DNA of 64,000 bases. Source: Candidatus Kapaibacterium sp. (GTDB lineage: Bacteria > Bacteroidota > Ignavibacteria > Kapaibacteriales > UBA2268). The DNA lies in assembly GCA_026390695.1 (NCBI GenBank), contig JAPLFL010000088.1, forward strand, positions 1-64,000. The letters run 5' to 3'. A model generated the notes under the pieces. It was given only the letters and a program-made list of their open reading frames with translations. It was not told the DNA's origin and did no database searches. The position numbers and the translations under genes were made by a program. Shown here piece by piece: positions 10,301-17,184 of this stretch (position 1 is the first letter of the stretch; the number at the start of each line of letters is the position of its first letter).

Positions 10301-11671
10301 TTGCCCATGGCACTTTCTTCTTCTCCGGGTGCTGAAGTACAAAAACCGGTAGCGACAGTTGTAATTGGTGGTTTAATTAGTTCCACTTTCCTGACATTAA
10401 TAGTTCTGCCTATTTTATATTCAATATTTTCAAAAAAAATAAAATCAGGTGATGGAAATATATTAGCAAATAATGTTATTGGTATAATTTTCTTATTTAT
10501 AGCATCAACCGGTTTATATGGTAAAGATTTAAAGAAAGAAATATCCTTAGAAAAAGCAATACAGATCGGACTGGTGAATAATTTAGCTGTAAAGGTAGGG
10601 AATCAGGAAATTCAAGTACAGGAAAAGCTATCAGCAACTGCATTAGATTTAGGAAAAACAACATTTAGCCTTAATTATGGCCAGATTAATACTCCAAAAA
10701 ATGATAATGAAATTGGTATCAGTCAAAAATTTTCTTTTCCAACTTTGTATTCAAGTCAATCGGATTATTATGCTCAAAATATTTTAAGCTATGAGACAAG
10801 GCACAATATTATTAAAAATAATTTGATAAAAGAGATTAAATCTGTTTATTTTAGGCTTTTAATATTAAACCAAAGACTTGAATTAGTAAATCATCAGGAT
10901 TCAATTTATTCAGAGTATCTTCAAAAAGTTGATATGAAATTTCAAAAAGGCGAGACTTCTTCACTCGAAAATGCAAATGCTAAGTCAGAATTTTATGATA
11001 TAAAAGATCATAAGAGATTAATTGAAAATGAAATTTCAATAAATGAAAATAAATTGAATGTACTTATTTCGGATAAGCAGAACTATACTATAAATCTGCT
11101 TGAAGATTATATAAAAAAGCTTAACGTTCCCGATCAGTCAATGATTGCCAACTTTCCCGAATTAAAATTAGCTGAACAAAATATCAAGTTAAATAAATCT
11201 CTTAGTTCTATTGAGCGAAATAAACTAATGCCTGAGTTTTCATTGGGATATGTAAATAAGTCATTTACTGATTCATATATTGGCCGGTTTTCTGTTTATG
11301 AATTTAGTATTGATATTCCAATATGGTTTATGCCTCAGAACAAAAGAGTTGAAGCTTCTGAGTTAAATGAAGAAATTGCTAAGATAAATTATCAGTATTT
11401 AAAGAATGGTTTATTAGCAGAAATACAAACAAATATTGACAGTTATAAGCTTTACTTAATACAAATTGAAACTTTTAAACAATATAGACTTCCTCAAGCA
11501 ACCCTAATTGAAAAAAATACCTTAGCAAGTTATTCAGCCGGTGATATAGGATATTTGGAATATTTGCAAAACCTAAAACGTTCTTTTGATATTCGTGAAT
11601 CTTTTTTCACAAGTATTGATACCTTAAATCAAATTATAATAAACATTGAATATTTAACAGGAGTGAAATAA
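7340..11671 (+). CDS. czcA: CzcA-type heavy-metal RND pump fused to a TolC-like outer-membrane channel
   Basis: The first about 1035 residues form a complete heavy-metal-efflux RND transporter of the inner membrane, driven by proton influx. Transmembrane helix 4 carries D400, D406 and E413 in the order DFGLIVDAAVIIVE, matching the CzcA proton-relay residues. The porter region reads ELMTGTRSD and EGDRRFELVVRL, closer to CzcA (divalent Zn/Co/Cd) than to CusA with its copper-binding methionines. After the last RND helix a hydrophobic segment (about 1041-1062) leads into a TolC/CzcC-like domain (about 1065-1443) with the long helical hairpins of an outer-membrane factor. Pump-plus-channel fusions of about 1440 residues occur in Bacteroidota; topology requires the extra segment to act as an internal export signal or anchor. 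The adaptor gene begins directly at the next base after the stop. Confidence 0.9.
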   Translation: MFNKIIAYSIKNKLIIGIFTIALISFGVYSLINIPIDAVPDITNNQVQVITVAPTLASQEAEQFLTYPIEKSMATIPNVIELRSISRFGLSLVTVVFKDNVDMYLARQLVAQQIKEAEENIPHGIGRPELAPVSTGLGEIYQYLIQVKKGYENKYSLTDLRTVQDWIVKRQLLGTPGVAEVSSLGGFIKQYEVSVNPDRLRSMNTSIIEIYNALEKNNENTGAAYIDKKPNSYFIRGMGLVSSLKDIEKIVIKNVNSVPLLIKDVATVRMSCSVRYGAVTKDGTGEVVGGMVMMLKDENSGQVIERVKEKIKLIEKNLPIGLYIEPFIDRTNLVDRTIRTVTTNLIEGGLIVIFVLVLFLGNMRAGLLVASVLPLSMLFTLTMMYSFGISGNLMSLGAIDFGLIVDAAVIIVESIVFRLEHYKEKDNLSQSEMDIHVFKSASKIRQSASFGELIILIVYLPILSLVGIEGKMFRPMAMTVGFAIIGAFILSLTYVPMMSSIFLDKKLLNKKHISDQIMKFFQTIYSPLLIFALKRKAIIVGTTLIILALSVIGFIRLGGEFIPRLEEGDLLILGKIKAGSSISQTIETSTKIEKILKNKFPEVKSAVSKIGVGEIPTDPTPMESCDIVVSLEPKSLWKSASSLNELIEKMQKELSVLPGASYEFLQPIETRFSELMTGTRSDIAVKIYGEDLNLLTEKAEEAKAIIQDLKGIGDIKVEQMIGLPHVQVKFNRDKLALYGLNIKDLSDVLKAAFAGASAGVIFEGDRRFELVVRLDSSHRQEISDIRGLFVPLASGEQIPLEQVADINYEEGPQQIARDDGKRRITIGINVRNRDVQSLVREITEKIEKQLKLPANYYVTYGGQFQNLVEANKRLTYAVPLALILILLILFFTFKSIRETLLIFTAIPFSAVGGIVALNIREMPFSISAGVGFIALFGVSVLNGIVLISHLNSLEKAGYDDLYNRIIKGTKDRLRPVLMTAFVASFGFLPMALSSSPGAEVQKPVATVVIGGLISSTFLTLIVLPILYSIFSKKIKSGDGNILANNVIGIIFLFIASTGLYGKDLKKEISLEKAIQIGLVNNLAVKVGNQEIQVQEKLSATALDLGKTTFSLNYGQINTPKNDNEIGISQKFSFPTLYSSQSDYYAQNILSYETRHNIIKNNLIKEIKSVYFRLLILNQRLELVNHQDSIYSEYLQKVDMKFQKGETSSLENANAKSEFYDIKDHKRLIENEISINENKLNVLISDKQNYTINLLEDYIKKLNVPDQSMIANFPELKLAEQNIKLNKSLSSIERNKLMPEFSLGYVNKSFTDSYIGRFSVYEFSIDIPIWFMPQNKRVEASELNEEIAKINYQYLKNGLLAEIQTNIDSYKLYLIQIETFKQYRLPQATLIEKNTLASYSAGDIGYLEYLQNLKRSFDIRESFFTSIDTLNQIIINIEYLTGVK

Positions 11672-12937
11672 ATGAAAATGAAATTATCTGTTTTAACGAT
11701 TATTATACCTCTAATTCTGGTATTTCAATCATGTAATAAATCTGATGATGCAAAAGATACAAAATCACATCAAGAAGAACATAAAGAAAAAAATACAAAT
11801 TCTGTAGAATTGAGTGAAATTCAATTTATTAATGCCGGAATTATATTAGGCAATTTTGAAAATATAGAATTAGCTGAAGCTCTTAAAGTTACTGGAATAT
11901 TGAGAGTACCACCTCAAAATCAAGCTTCGGTTTCAAGTTTTATTGCAGGAATAATAAAAAGTATTGATGTAAGTGAAGGCGCTTATATTAATAAGGGACA
12001 AATACTTGCCAGTATCAGCCATCCAGATATTATCAAATTGCAACAGGATTACTTGGAATCGAAATCCAATCTTGAATTTCTTCAAAATGATTATGATCGG
12101 CAATTGGAATTACAGAAAAATAACGTAAATGCTGGAAAGACATTTCAGGATGCTCAATCAAAATTTAATATTATAAAGGCTAAAGTTGCATCTCTTGAAC
12201 ATCAGCTCACAATGCTGTCAATACCTTTTGAAAAGTTAAATGATAAGAATATTATCAATTCTGTTAATATCAAATCTCCGATTTCCGGTTATATCGGTAG
12301 TATAAATATTAAAATTGGCTCTTATATAGAACCCAATAAAGAAATTTTCAGTATAATTGATAATAATAAATTGCATATAGATCTAAATATTTATGAAAAG
12401 GATATGACTCGTGTTCAAATTGGGCAAAAAGTTAATCTTGTAATCACAAATCAGCCCAATAAACATATTGAAGCAAAAATATTTAGCCTGGATAAATCTT
12501 TTGCTAACGAAAGCAAATCCATTATTGCTCATGCCGATATTTGCAGTGGTGATCGAAATGGTTTAATCGCAGGAATGTTTTTGAATGCCATAGTGCATGA
12601 GACTGGAAGAGAGTCATTGGCATTACCGGAGGATGCAGTAGTCCGGCTCGAGGGTAAGGAATATATCTTCATTACAATTGATGATTGCTGTGCTGAAGAT
12701 GCTAAAAAGGAAACCAAGAATCAAGAATCAAAATCCAAAACAGAAGAGAAATCAGTTACTAAAAGTTACTCATTTAAATTGGCTGAAGTGAAAACCGGCA
12801 CTCGCGAACTCGGATTTGTTCAGATTCTACCGATAAATAAAATACCCGATGGCTCTCAAATTGCTATCAAAGGTGCTTATTTTATATTATCTCAGTTGAA
12901 GCTTGGCGAAGGTGGCGGTTGCGTGGATGATATTTAA
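11672..12937 (+). CDS. czcB: Periplasmic adaptor (membrane fusion protein) of the metal efflux pump, lipoprotein
   Basis: The 421-residue protein has a lipoprotein signal (lipobox FQSC, cysteine 21), then the RND adaptor order: an N-terminal beta segment, a lipoyl-like half (SVSSFIAGIIKSIDVSEGAYINKGQILASI), a helical hairpin (about 128-188), the second lipoyl half (NIKSPISGYIGSI), and beta-barrel/membrane-proximal domains. Odd features are an insertion with a Cys-Cys pair and many charges (DDCCAEDAKKE, about 331-355) and a Gly-Cys end (GEGGGCVDDI); both could touch metal, but that is inferred. Start ATG is the base after the pump stop, with AGGAGTG overlapping the end of the pump gene, so the two are tightly coupled. 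With the fused pump-channel it would complete a tripartite efflux system from two polypeptides. Confidence 0.88.
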   Translation: MKMKLSVLTIIIPLILVFQSCNKSDDAKDTKSHQEEHKEKNTNSVELSEIQFINAGIILGNFENIELAEALKVTGILRVPPQNQASVSSFIAGIIKSIDVSEGAYINKGQILASISHPDIIKLQQDYLESKSNLEFLQNDYDRQLELQKNNVNAGKTFQDAQSKFNIIKAKVASLEHQLTMLSIPFEKLNDKNIINSVNIKSPISGYIGSINIKIGSYIEPNKEIFSIIDNNKLHIDLNIYEKDMTRVQIGQKVNLVITNQPNKHIEAKIFSLDKSFANESKSIIAHADICSGDRNGLIAGMFLNAIVHETGRESLALPEDAVVRLEGKEYIFITIDDCCAEDAKKETKNQESKSKTEEKSVTKSYSFKLAEVKTGTRELGFVQILPINKIPDGSQIAIKGAYFILSQLKLGEGGGCVDDI

Positions 12938-13144
12938 TCGTAGTCAATAATGTATAGAAGAAAATAGATATTTAGTATTTAATTTCACAATAAATATTTA
13001 TTAGATTCGTTTATACTATCTTGAATCAAGTATTTTAATATATATACCATACACTCAATTTATGACAAAAATATATGATAATATAATCGGATCTTATTTT
13101 TTAATTATTAACTTAATAAATTTTATATATAATAAAGGGGTACT

Positions 13145-13690
13145 ATGAAATTAGCTTCACAGGAATTATCAACAGAGCATAAAACTATATTGCTCGCAAT
13201 CAAGGTTGTTGAAAAAATCTGCACTATTTTACGTGCTGATGGTGAGATAGATGTCCGCGATGCACAAAATATAATTGACTTCATCCGAATTTTTGCTGAT
13301 AAATTTCATCACGGCAAAGAGGAAGGTCTGTATTTTCCTGCAATGGTCGAAGCAGGGTTCAGCAATGAGTTTGGGCCGGTTGCAGTTATGCTTTCCGAGC
13401 ATGTGGAAGGGCGCAGTTATGTTAGCATGATGCAGGAAGCAATATCCGGTGATGTTCTTGATAAACAGAAATATGCCAAAGGCGCTTCTTCTTATGCTTT
13501 TCTTTTGACCAGTCATATTGACAAAGAGGATAATATCTTATATCCTATGGGTGACGGTAGGTTAACAGCACAGCAAAATAATGAATTGTTAGAGAAATTC
13601 AAGCATTTCGAAGAACAAGTGATAGGGAAGGACAAGTACCAATATTATTTCGATTTAGTAGCGTCACTTCAGACAAAATATTTGAGTTAA
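13145..13690 (+). CDS. Hemerythrin-like di-iron protein
   Basis: The 181-residue protein is a hemerythrin HHE four-helix bundle. Visible metal ligands are H12 (STEHKTI), H56 with E60 (HHGKEEG), H86 (SEHVEG) and H124 with E128 (HIDKED). The motif set H...HxxxE...H...HxxxE is that of cytosolic bacterial hemerythrin-like proteins, which bind a di-iron centre and have roles in oxygen, nitric oxide or redox sensing and iron-sulfur repair. The specific role here cannot be read. A strong AAAGGGGT ribosome-binding site precedes the ATG, and a good intrinsic terminator follows at 13785-13810. The 207-base gap upstream is AT-rich and presumably carries its promoter, so it looks like a single-gene unit. 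Confidence 0.85.
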   Translation: MKLASQELSTEHKTILLAIKVVEKICTILRADGEIDVRDAQNIIDFIRIFADKFHHGKEEGLYFPAMVEAGFSNEFGPVAVMLSEHVEGRSYVSMMQEAISGDVLDKQKYAKGASSYAFLLTSHIDKEDNILYPMGDGRLTAQQNNELLEKFKHFEEQVIGKDKYQYYFDLVASLQTKYLS

Positions 13691-13784
13691 TATAAATAAA
13701 ATAAAATTAATCAGGATAATTCATTATTATTTGATGCAATTGAAATATTTTATTTAAATAAATCTCTTTTTTAAATTTCACCAG

Positions 13785-13810
13785 CCCCTCTTTTGTAAAG
13801 AGGGGTTTTT
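13785..13810 (+). terminator. Intrinsic terminator after the hemerythrin gene
   Basis: CCCCTCTTT (13785-13793) pairs perfectly with AAAGAGGGG (13797-13805) around a TGT loop and is followed by TTTTT. It lies about 95 bases after the hemerythrin stop. Confidence 0.85.
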
Positions 13811-13886
13811 CATTATATCCCAATTTGATAAGGAATGTAAGGAGATTTTTGTATTGAGTTATGAAAAATCTGTATTAAATAGTTCT

Positions 13887-14432
13887 TTGAAATAGATTAT
13901 AAATGTTTTGGAGAGATTTAATAATATTTTGAAATATTTCGTGGGTATTTTGATTATGTTCGTAGATATATTGAAGGGTTTCTTTTATATTATGAAAAGA
14001 TTCTTGAATGTCTTGAAAGCGTTCGATAGATATATGAATACGTTCAAAGATGTTTTGAAAGCGTTCGAAGGTATTTTGAATACGTTCAAAGATGTTTTGA
14101 AAGCGTTCGATAGATATATGAATACGTTCAAAGATATTTTGAAAGCGTTCGAAGGTATTTTGAAGACGTTCAAAGATATTTTGAAGAACTTCAAAAGGTC
14201 ATCGAAAGCATTCAAAACCATTTTGAACGTATTCATAGAGCCTTCGAAAGCATTCATAAGTAAATTGAATGGCTTCAAAAGGTCATTGAAAGATTGCATA
14301 AGTATATTGAAAGACTTCAAAAGGTCATTGAAAGATTGCATAAATATATTGAAAGACTTCAAAAGGTCATTGAAAGATTTCGATAATCAATTTAATGTAA
14401 TCAAAGAATCATCGAAAGTTTTCAAAAGGGAT
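13887..14432. repeat. Tandem array of 26 units of 21 bp
   Basis: Twenty-six consecutive units of exactly 21 bp fill 13887-14432 with no spacers. Most units follow TTGAA-N4/5-TTC with a TTCAA version giving internal dyad symmetry; for example the unit at 14181 contains the palindrome TTGAAGAACTTCAA. Units diverge at both ends and are nearly identical in the middle. An 84-bp block of four units (14013-14096) is repeated at 14097-14180, and a 42-bp pair (14286-14327) at 14328-14369, so the array has grown by steps of whole units. Because 21 is a multiple of three, one frame stays open on each strand, giving Leu/Phe/Ile heptads rightward. Twenty-one bp is two helical turns, so equivalent bases face the same side. 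Confidence 0.95.
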
Positions 14433-14666
14433 TTTAATTCATATTTAGTGCTATTCTTTGAAAATGTCATTACTGCATGCGCACAAATGACAGCAAAGCA
14501 ATTGACTGGGATTCCTGCATACGCACAAATGACAGCAAAGCAACTGATGGGGATTCCTGCATACGCACAAATGACAGCAAAGCAACTGATGGGGATTCCT
14601 GCATACGCACAAATGACAGCAAAGCAACTGATGTGGATTCCTGCAAACGCAGGAATGACAGTTTAG
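13908..14666 (+). CDS. Doubtful reading frame over the tandem repeats
   Basis: A 252-codon frame starting at a TTG runs through the 21-bp array and the 42-bp array. The first about 175 residues form heptads with hydrophobic residues at positions 1, 4 and 7 (for example LKAFDRY, MNTFKDV), which would make an amphipathic helix; the remainder repeats a 14-residue unit containing AYAQMTAKQ. There is no ribosome-binding site, no domain, and the opposite strand is also open over 13985-14362 as expected for a repeat whose period is divisible by three. I think it is more likely non-coding, but translation cannot be excluded. Confidence 0.2.
   Translation: MERFNNILKYFVGILIMFVDILKGFFYIMKRFLNVLKAFDRYMNTFKDVLKAFEGILNTFKDVLKAFDRYMNTFKDILKAFEGILKTFKDILKNFKRSSKAFKTILNVFIEPSKAFISKLNGFKRSLKDCISILKDFKRSLKDCINILKDFKRSLKDFDNQFNVIKESSKVFKRDFNSYLVLFFENVITACAQMTAKQLTGIPAYAQMTAKQLMGIPAYAQMTAKQLMGIPAYAQMTAKQLMWIPANAGMTV
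14465..14661. repeat. Four tandem 42-bp units built from a dispersed-element arm
   Basis: Four units of 42 bp (14481-14522, 14523-14564, 14565-14606, 14607-14648) each join GCACAAATGACAG to a 17-base linker with AAAGCAACTGATG and to ATTCCTGCATAC. Flanking half-arms (14465-14480 and 14649-14661) complete an inverted arrangement. The arm is the same as in the dispersed elements at 6543-6821, so here the arm has been amplified head to tail instead of occurring as one inverted pair. The three inner copies differ by at most a few bases, which suggests recent expansion. Confidence 0.9.
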
Positions 14667-14679
14667 TAGAATTTTCAAG

Positions 14680-14707
14680 CTAATCAGAAAGAAGAATTTC
14701 TGATTAG
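14680..14707. terminator. Perfect 11-bp hairpin downstream of the leftward genes
   Basis: CTAATCAGAAA (14680-14690) pairs with TTTCTGATTAG (14697-14707) around GAAGAA. It lies between the repeat island and the end of the leftward small gene at 14790. There is no T-run on either side, so it may be a factor-dependent terminator or mRNA-stabilising hairpin. Confidence 0.35.
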
Positions 14708-14789
14708 AGGAATAGTTTCATGAGTTTGCGATCAATAAGAAATCTATTTGAAAATATGATAATAAATCAATAAGGTATGATCTTTTTCA

Positions 14790-15050
14790 TTAGTTCTGTG
14801 AAATTTCAATACTTTGTTCAAGATGCTCAAATTTCTTGAGAACATTATCCTCGAATAACTTAACCAAACTATTGACACATTTTTCTAAATTATCATTATC
14901 CTGTTTGTTAGCTTTAATACTTTTTTTTATTCTCTCAATCTCCTGGACAATATTGAGATCAACTTGTTCGGAAATTTCATCGTTAGCAAGCAAATCCGAA
15001 ATCCGACTATGCAGATGATCGAGAAACATTTCAAGACTTTCTTTTTCCAT
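14790..15050 (-). CDS. Small coiled-coil protein, function unknown
   Basis: The 86-residue product is almost entirely charged and helical, with heptad-like leucines and isoleucines (LEMFLDHLHSRISDLL, QEIERIKKSI, LEKCVNSLVKLFED). It has no signal peptide or membrane segment, so it is probably cytosolic and oligomeric. The start ATG lies 31 bases after the stop of the outer-membrane protein gene on the same strand, suggesting it is the last gene of that unit. I do not recognise a family. A perfect hairpin lies about 80 bases after its stop. Confidence 0.5.
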   Translation of the reverse strand: MEKESLEMFLDHLHSRISDLLANDEISEQVDLNIVQEIERIKKSIKANKQDNDNLEKCVNSLVKLFEDNVLKKFEHLEQSIEISQN

Positions 15051-15081
15051 AAGATTTTAATTTTTTAAGTTAATAATGAAG

Positions 15082-16002
15082 TTAAAAAGGTGTCCATGAA
15101 AAACTTGCAAATGGTATAAACATCGGTTGCAGGAAGAAGGCAATACCAAAATCAGCGGCTAATTGTGTGTTGCAAGTACGTAATCCAAGAAGGACACCGC
15201 TATCGGTTGGCACTAAGACACTTTTGTTCCATAGCTCCCCGATTAAGCGAATTCCTTTCCATTCGGAAAGTTTTGTATCAAGCCCTAAACCAACTCCTAC
15301 GGATCCATTTTCATAAATCATGTTTAAGTAATTTCCATAGAAGTGGAGTGTATTAAAATCGTTTGCACCGGTTTTTGCAAAAATAATGGCAGTAACAATA
15401 CTTTTATTGCCGTGGTAAGTTCCGTTAATGTAGAAATGAGTTAATTTGTTATCATGATTTAGAAAAGTTAAATTGGCACCCACAGCTAATGACATTGTTT
15501 CTCCACTATCATAATGTTCAGTCAATGCAGTAACTTTGATATCTCCGACTGTGATTTGCTCTTTTGAGGAAATCATCGGAATCAGAGTACGTCCGGCAGT
15601 TATTGAAATACATTTATCTATTCCAACACCGAGATAACCGAAAAGCATTTCATATACTCCGACAAAGTGGTTACTTTTTATGGCCTCAGCGGTTGGCATA
15701 AGGAAAATTCGATGATTGTGGCGGTAAGCATCGTTTAAGAGAAAGATGCTTGCAACCTGATTTTCGTAAATTGTTGCTTTGCCAAAATTGGTACTGAATT
15801 TAATGGCATCGCCGGTAGTAGTGTCGGAAGTTGAAATAAATTCGGAATAATATCCAGTTAAAATATCGCCGTTTGTAAAGCGAATTTCATATTCAATGTC
15901 TTTTTTGAAATCATAGCTTTTAAAAGAAACAGCGGAAAATGAGTTTACCGCTAAAAATAAAAACTGAACTAAAATAGAGATGAAATATATTCTTTTTGCC
16001 AT
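15082..16002 (-). CDS. Exported, probably outer-membrane beta-barrel protein
   Basis: The 306-residue protein starts with a Sec signal peptide (MAKRIYFISILVQFLFLAVNSFSA). The mature part first has an Lsm-like strand pattern (EIRFTNGDILTGYYSEF), then alternating amphipathic strands, and ends in phenylalanine, as do many barrel proteins recognised by BamA. It is not a family that I can name. It lies 83 bases downstream of rlmN on the same strand and 31 bases before a small coiled-coil gene. Substrate and function are unknown. Confidence 0.65.
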   Translation of the reverse strand: MAKRIYFISILVQFLFLAVNSFSAVSFKSYDFKKDIEYEIRFTNGDILTGYYSEFISTSDTTTGDAIKFSTNFGKATIYENQVASIFLLNDAYRHNHRIFLMPTAEAIKSNHFVGVYEMLFGYLGVGIDKCISITAGRTLIPMISSKEQITVGDIKVTALTEHYDSGETMSLAVGANLTFLNHDNKLTHFYINGTYHGNKSIVTAIIFAKTGANDFNTLHFYGNYLNMIYENGSVGVGLGLDTKLSEWKGIRLIGELWNKSVLVPTDSGVLLGLRTCNTQLAADFGIAFFLQPMFIPFASFSWTPF

Positions 16003-16085
16003 TGTTTTATCTAAAAATTGATTAACGAATTAATAAAATATCAATCTGATAACAAACATTAGGTAAAAACGTAATTAAAATGCAA

Positions 16086-17162
16086 TTATTTTAATAATTT
16101 TTCGGAACTCAGAGCTAACTGGCCGCAAGCTGCTTCAATATCTTTTCCGAAGGTATCGCGTATAAATACTTTTGCACCGTATTGTCTTAATAATGCTGCA
16201 AATTCTTCTATTTTTTCTTTGCTTGCGGCTTTGAGTTCCACTTCTTTAGGTTTGGGGTTGGTGAAGGAAATATCGTTAAACGGGATTAAATTCACTTTTG
16301 AAGGGAAGCGTGAGCAAAACTTGGCTAATCGTTTTGCATCGAGTTCAGTATTATTAAAATCGTCGAAAACGATATATTCATAAGTAATGGGCAGATGAGT
16401 TTTCTGATAAAAATATTCAAGCGAATCAAAGAGTTTTGTCAAGCTATGAGATTTTGCAAGCGGTATGATCATAGCGCGCTGACCATTGGTAGTAGCATGC
16501 AATGAGACGGCAATTTTTACAGGATTTGGTGAATCAGCATATTTAATAATTCTATCAGGAATTCCGATTGTGGATAAGGTAATTTTCTTGGAATTTATTA
16601 AATCATAAGTTTGATTGGATAATATATTAATCGCGGAATTTACATTCTCAATGTTAAGAAAAGGCTCACCCATTCCCATAAAAACGATATTCGAGAATTT
16701 TAAATTTAGTATTTCTTCGGATTTGAGGACTTGCTCGATAATTTCAGCGGTATCGAGGTTGCGTTTGTATCCAAGAGTAGCCGTTGCACAAAATGAACAG
16801 TTAACCGGACATCCGGCCATAGTCGAGACGCAGAGGGTTTTACGGGAATTATCATCATCAGATTCGTTGTCGGCGGGAATATAAACTGATTCAATTGATA
16901 GATTATCACGAAGTTTAAAAAGAAATTTGACAGATCCGTCTTCAGAGCGTCTGATAGTGTTTGATTGAAAAACTTCAAGTTCAAATTCTTTATCAAGAAA
17001 ATCGCGTATTTCTCTTGGTAGAAGTAGCATTTCCTGAAAATCACGGATTCTTTTTTTATAAATATATGAAAAAATCTGGTCAACTCTGTAAGCTTGAAAA
17101 CCATGATCTACCATAAGCTTTTTAAGATCTTCTGGATTGATATTTTTTAGGAGTTTATTCAA
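16086..17162 (-). CDS. rlmN: Dual-specificity RNA methyltransferase RlmN
   Basis: RlmN is a radical-SAM enzyme that methylates C2 of adenine 2503 in 23S rRNA and of A37 in some tRNAs. The 358-residue product has the iron-sulfur motif CPVNCSFC (C118, C122, C125), and the two mechanistic cysteines line up as C111 (TLCVST) and C346 (AACGQL), which carry the methyl and resolve the protein-RNA adduct. Other family blocks are IVFMGMGEPFLN, KITLSTIGIPDRI and VSLHATTNGQRAMIIP. The length is typical. It starts 22 bases after the IPT-TerB-like gene on the same strand, so they may be co-transcribed. Confidence 0.95.
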   Translation of the reverse strand: MNKLLKNINPEDLKKLMVDHGFQAYRVDQIFSYIYKKRIRDFQEMLLLPREIRDFLDKEFELEVFQSNTIRRSEDGSVKFLFKLRDNLSIESVYIPADNESDDDNSRKTLCVSTMAGCPVNCSFCATATLGYKRNLDTAEIIEQVLKSEEILNLKFSNIVFMGMGEPFLNIENVNSAINILSNQTYDLINSKKITLSTIGIPDRIIKYADSPNPVKIAVSLHATTNGQRAMIIPLAKSHSLTKLFDSLEYFYQKTHLPITYEYIVFDDFNNTELDAKRLAKFCSRFPSKVNLIPFNDISFTNPKPKEVELKAASKEKIEEFAALLRQYGAKVFIRDTFGKDIEAACGQLALSSEKLLK

Positions 17163-17184
17163 TTATATAGAACCATTCTTATTA

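Noticed and set aside
7340-11671. CusA-type copper/silver pump
   Set aside because: The porter-region residues match CzcA (ELMTGTRSD, EGDRRFELVV) and lack the CusA methionine triad, so divalent cation export fits better.
13229-13516. Leftward gene opposite the hemerythrin gene
   Set aside because: It is a shadow frame of a protein with all hemerythrin ligands in place.
13985-14362. Minus-strand gene of 125 codons across the 21-bp array
   Set aside because: It is open only because the period is divisible by three; no ribosome-binding site or domain; it mirrors the + strand frame.
13887-14648. CRISPR array
   Set aside because: Units are contiguous with no unique spacers; the period is 21 or 42 bp; no cas genes lie nearby.
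14451-14683. Short genes with Cys/His-rich repeats on both strands
   Set aside because: They are translations of the 42-bp tandem repeat; frames are open on both strands for the same reason.
16706-17104. Second leftward gene inside rlmN
   Set aside because: It lies in another frame of rlmN and has no ribosome-binding site or family match.
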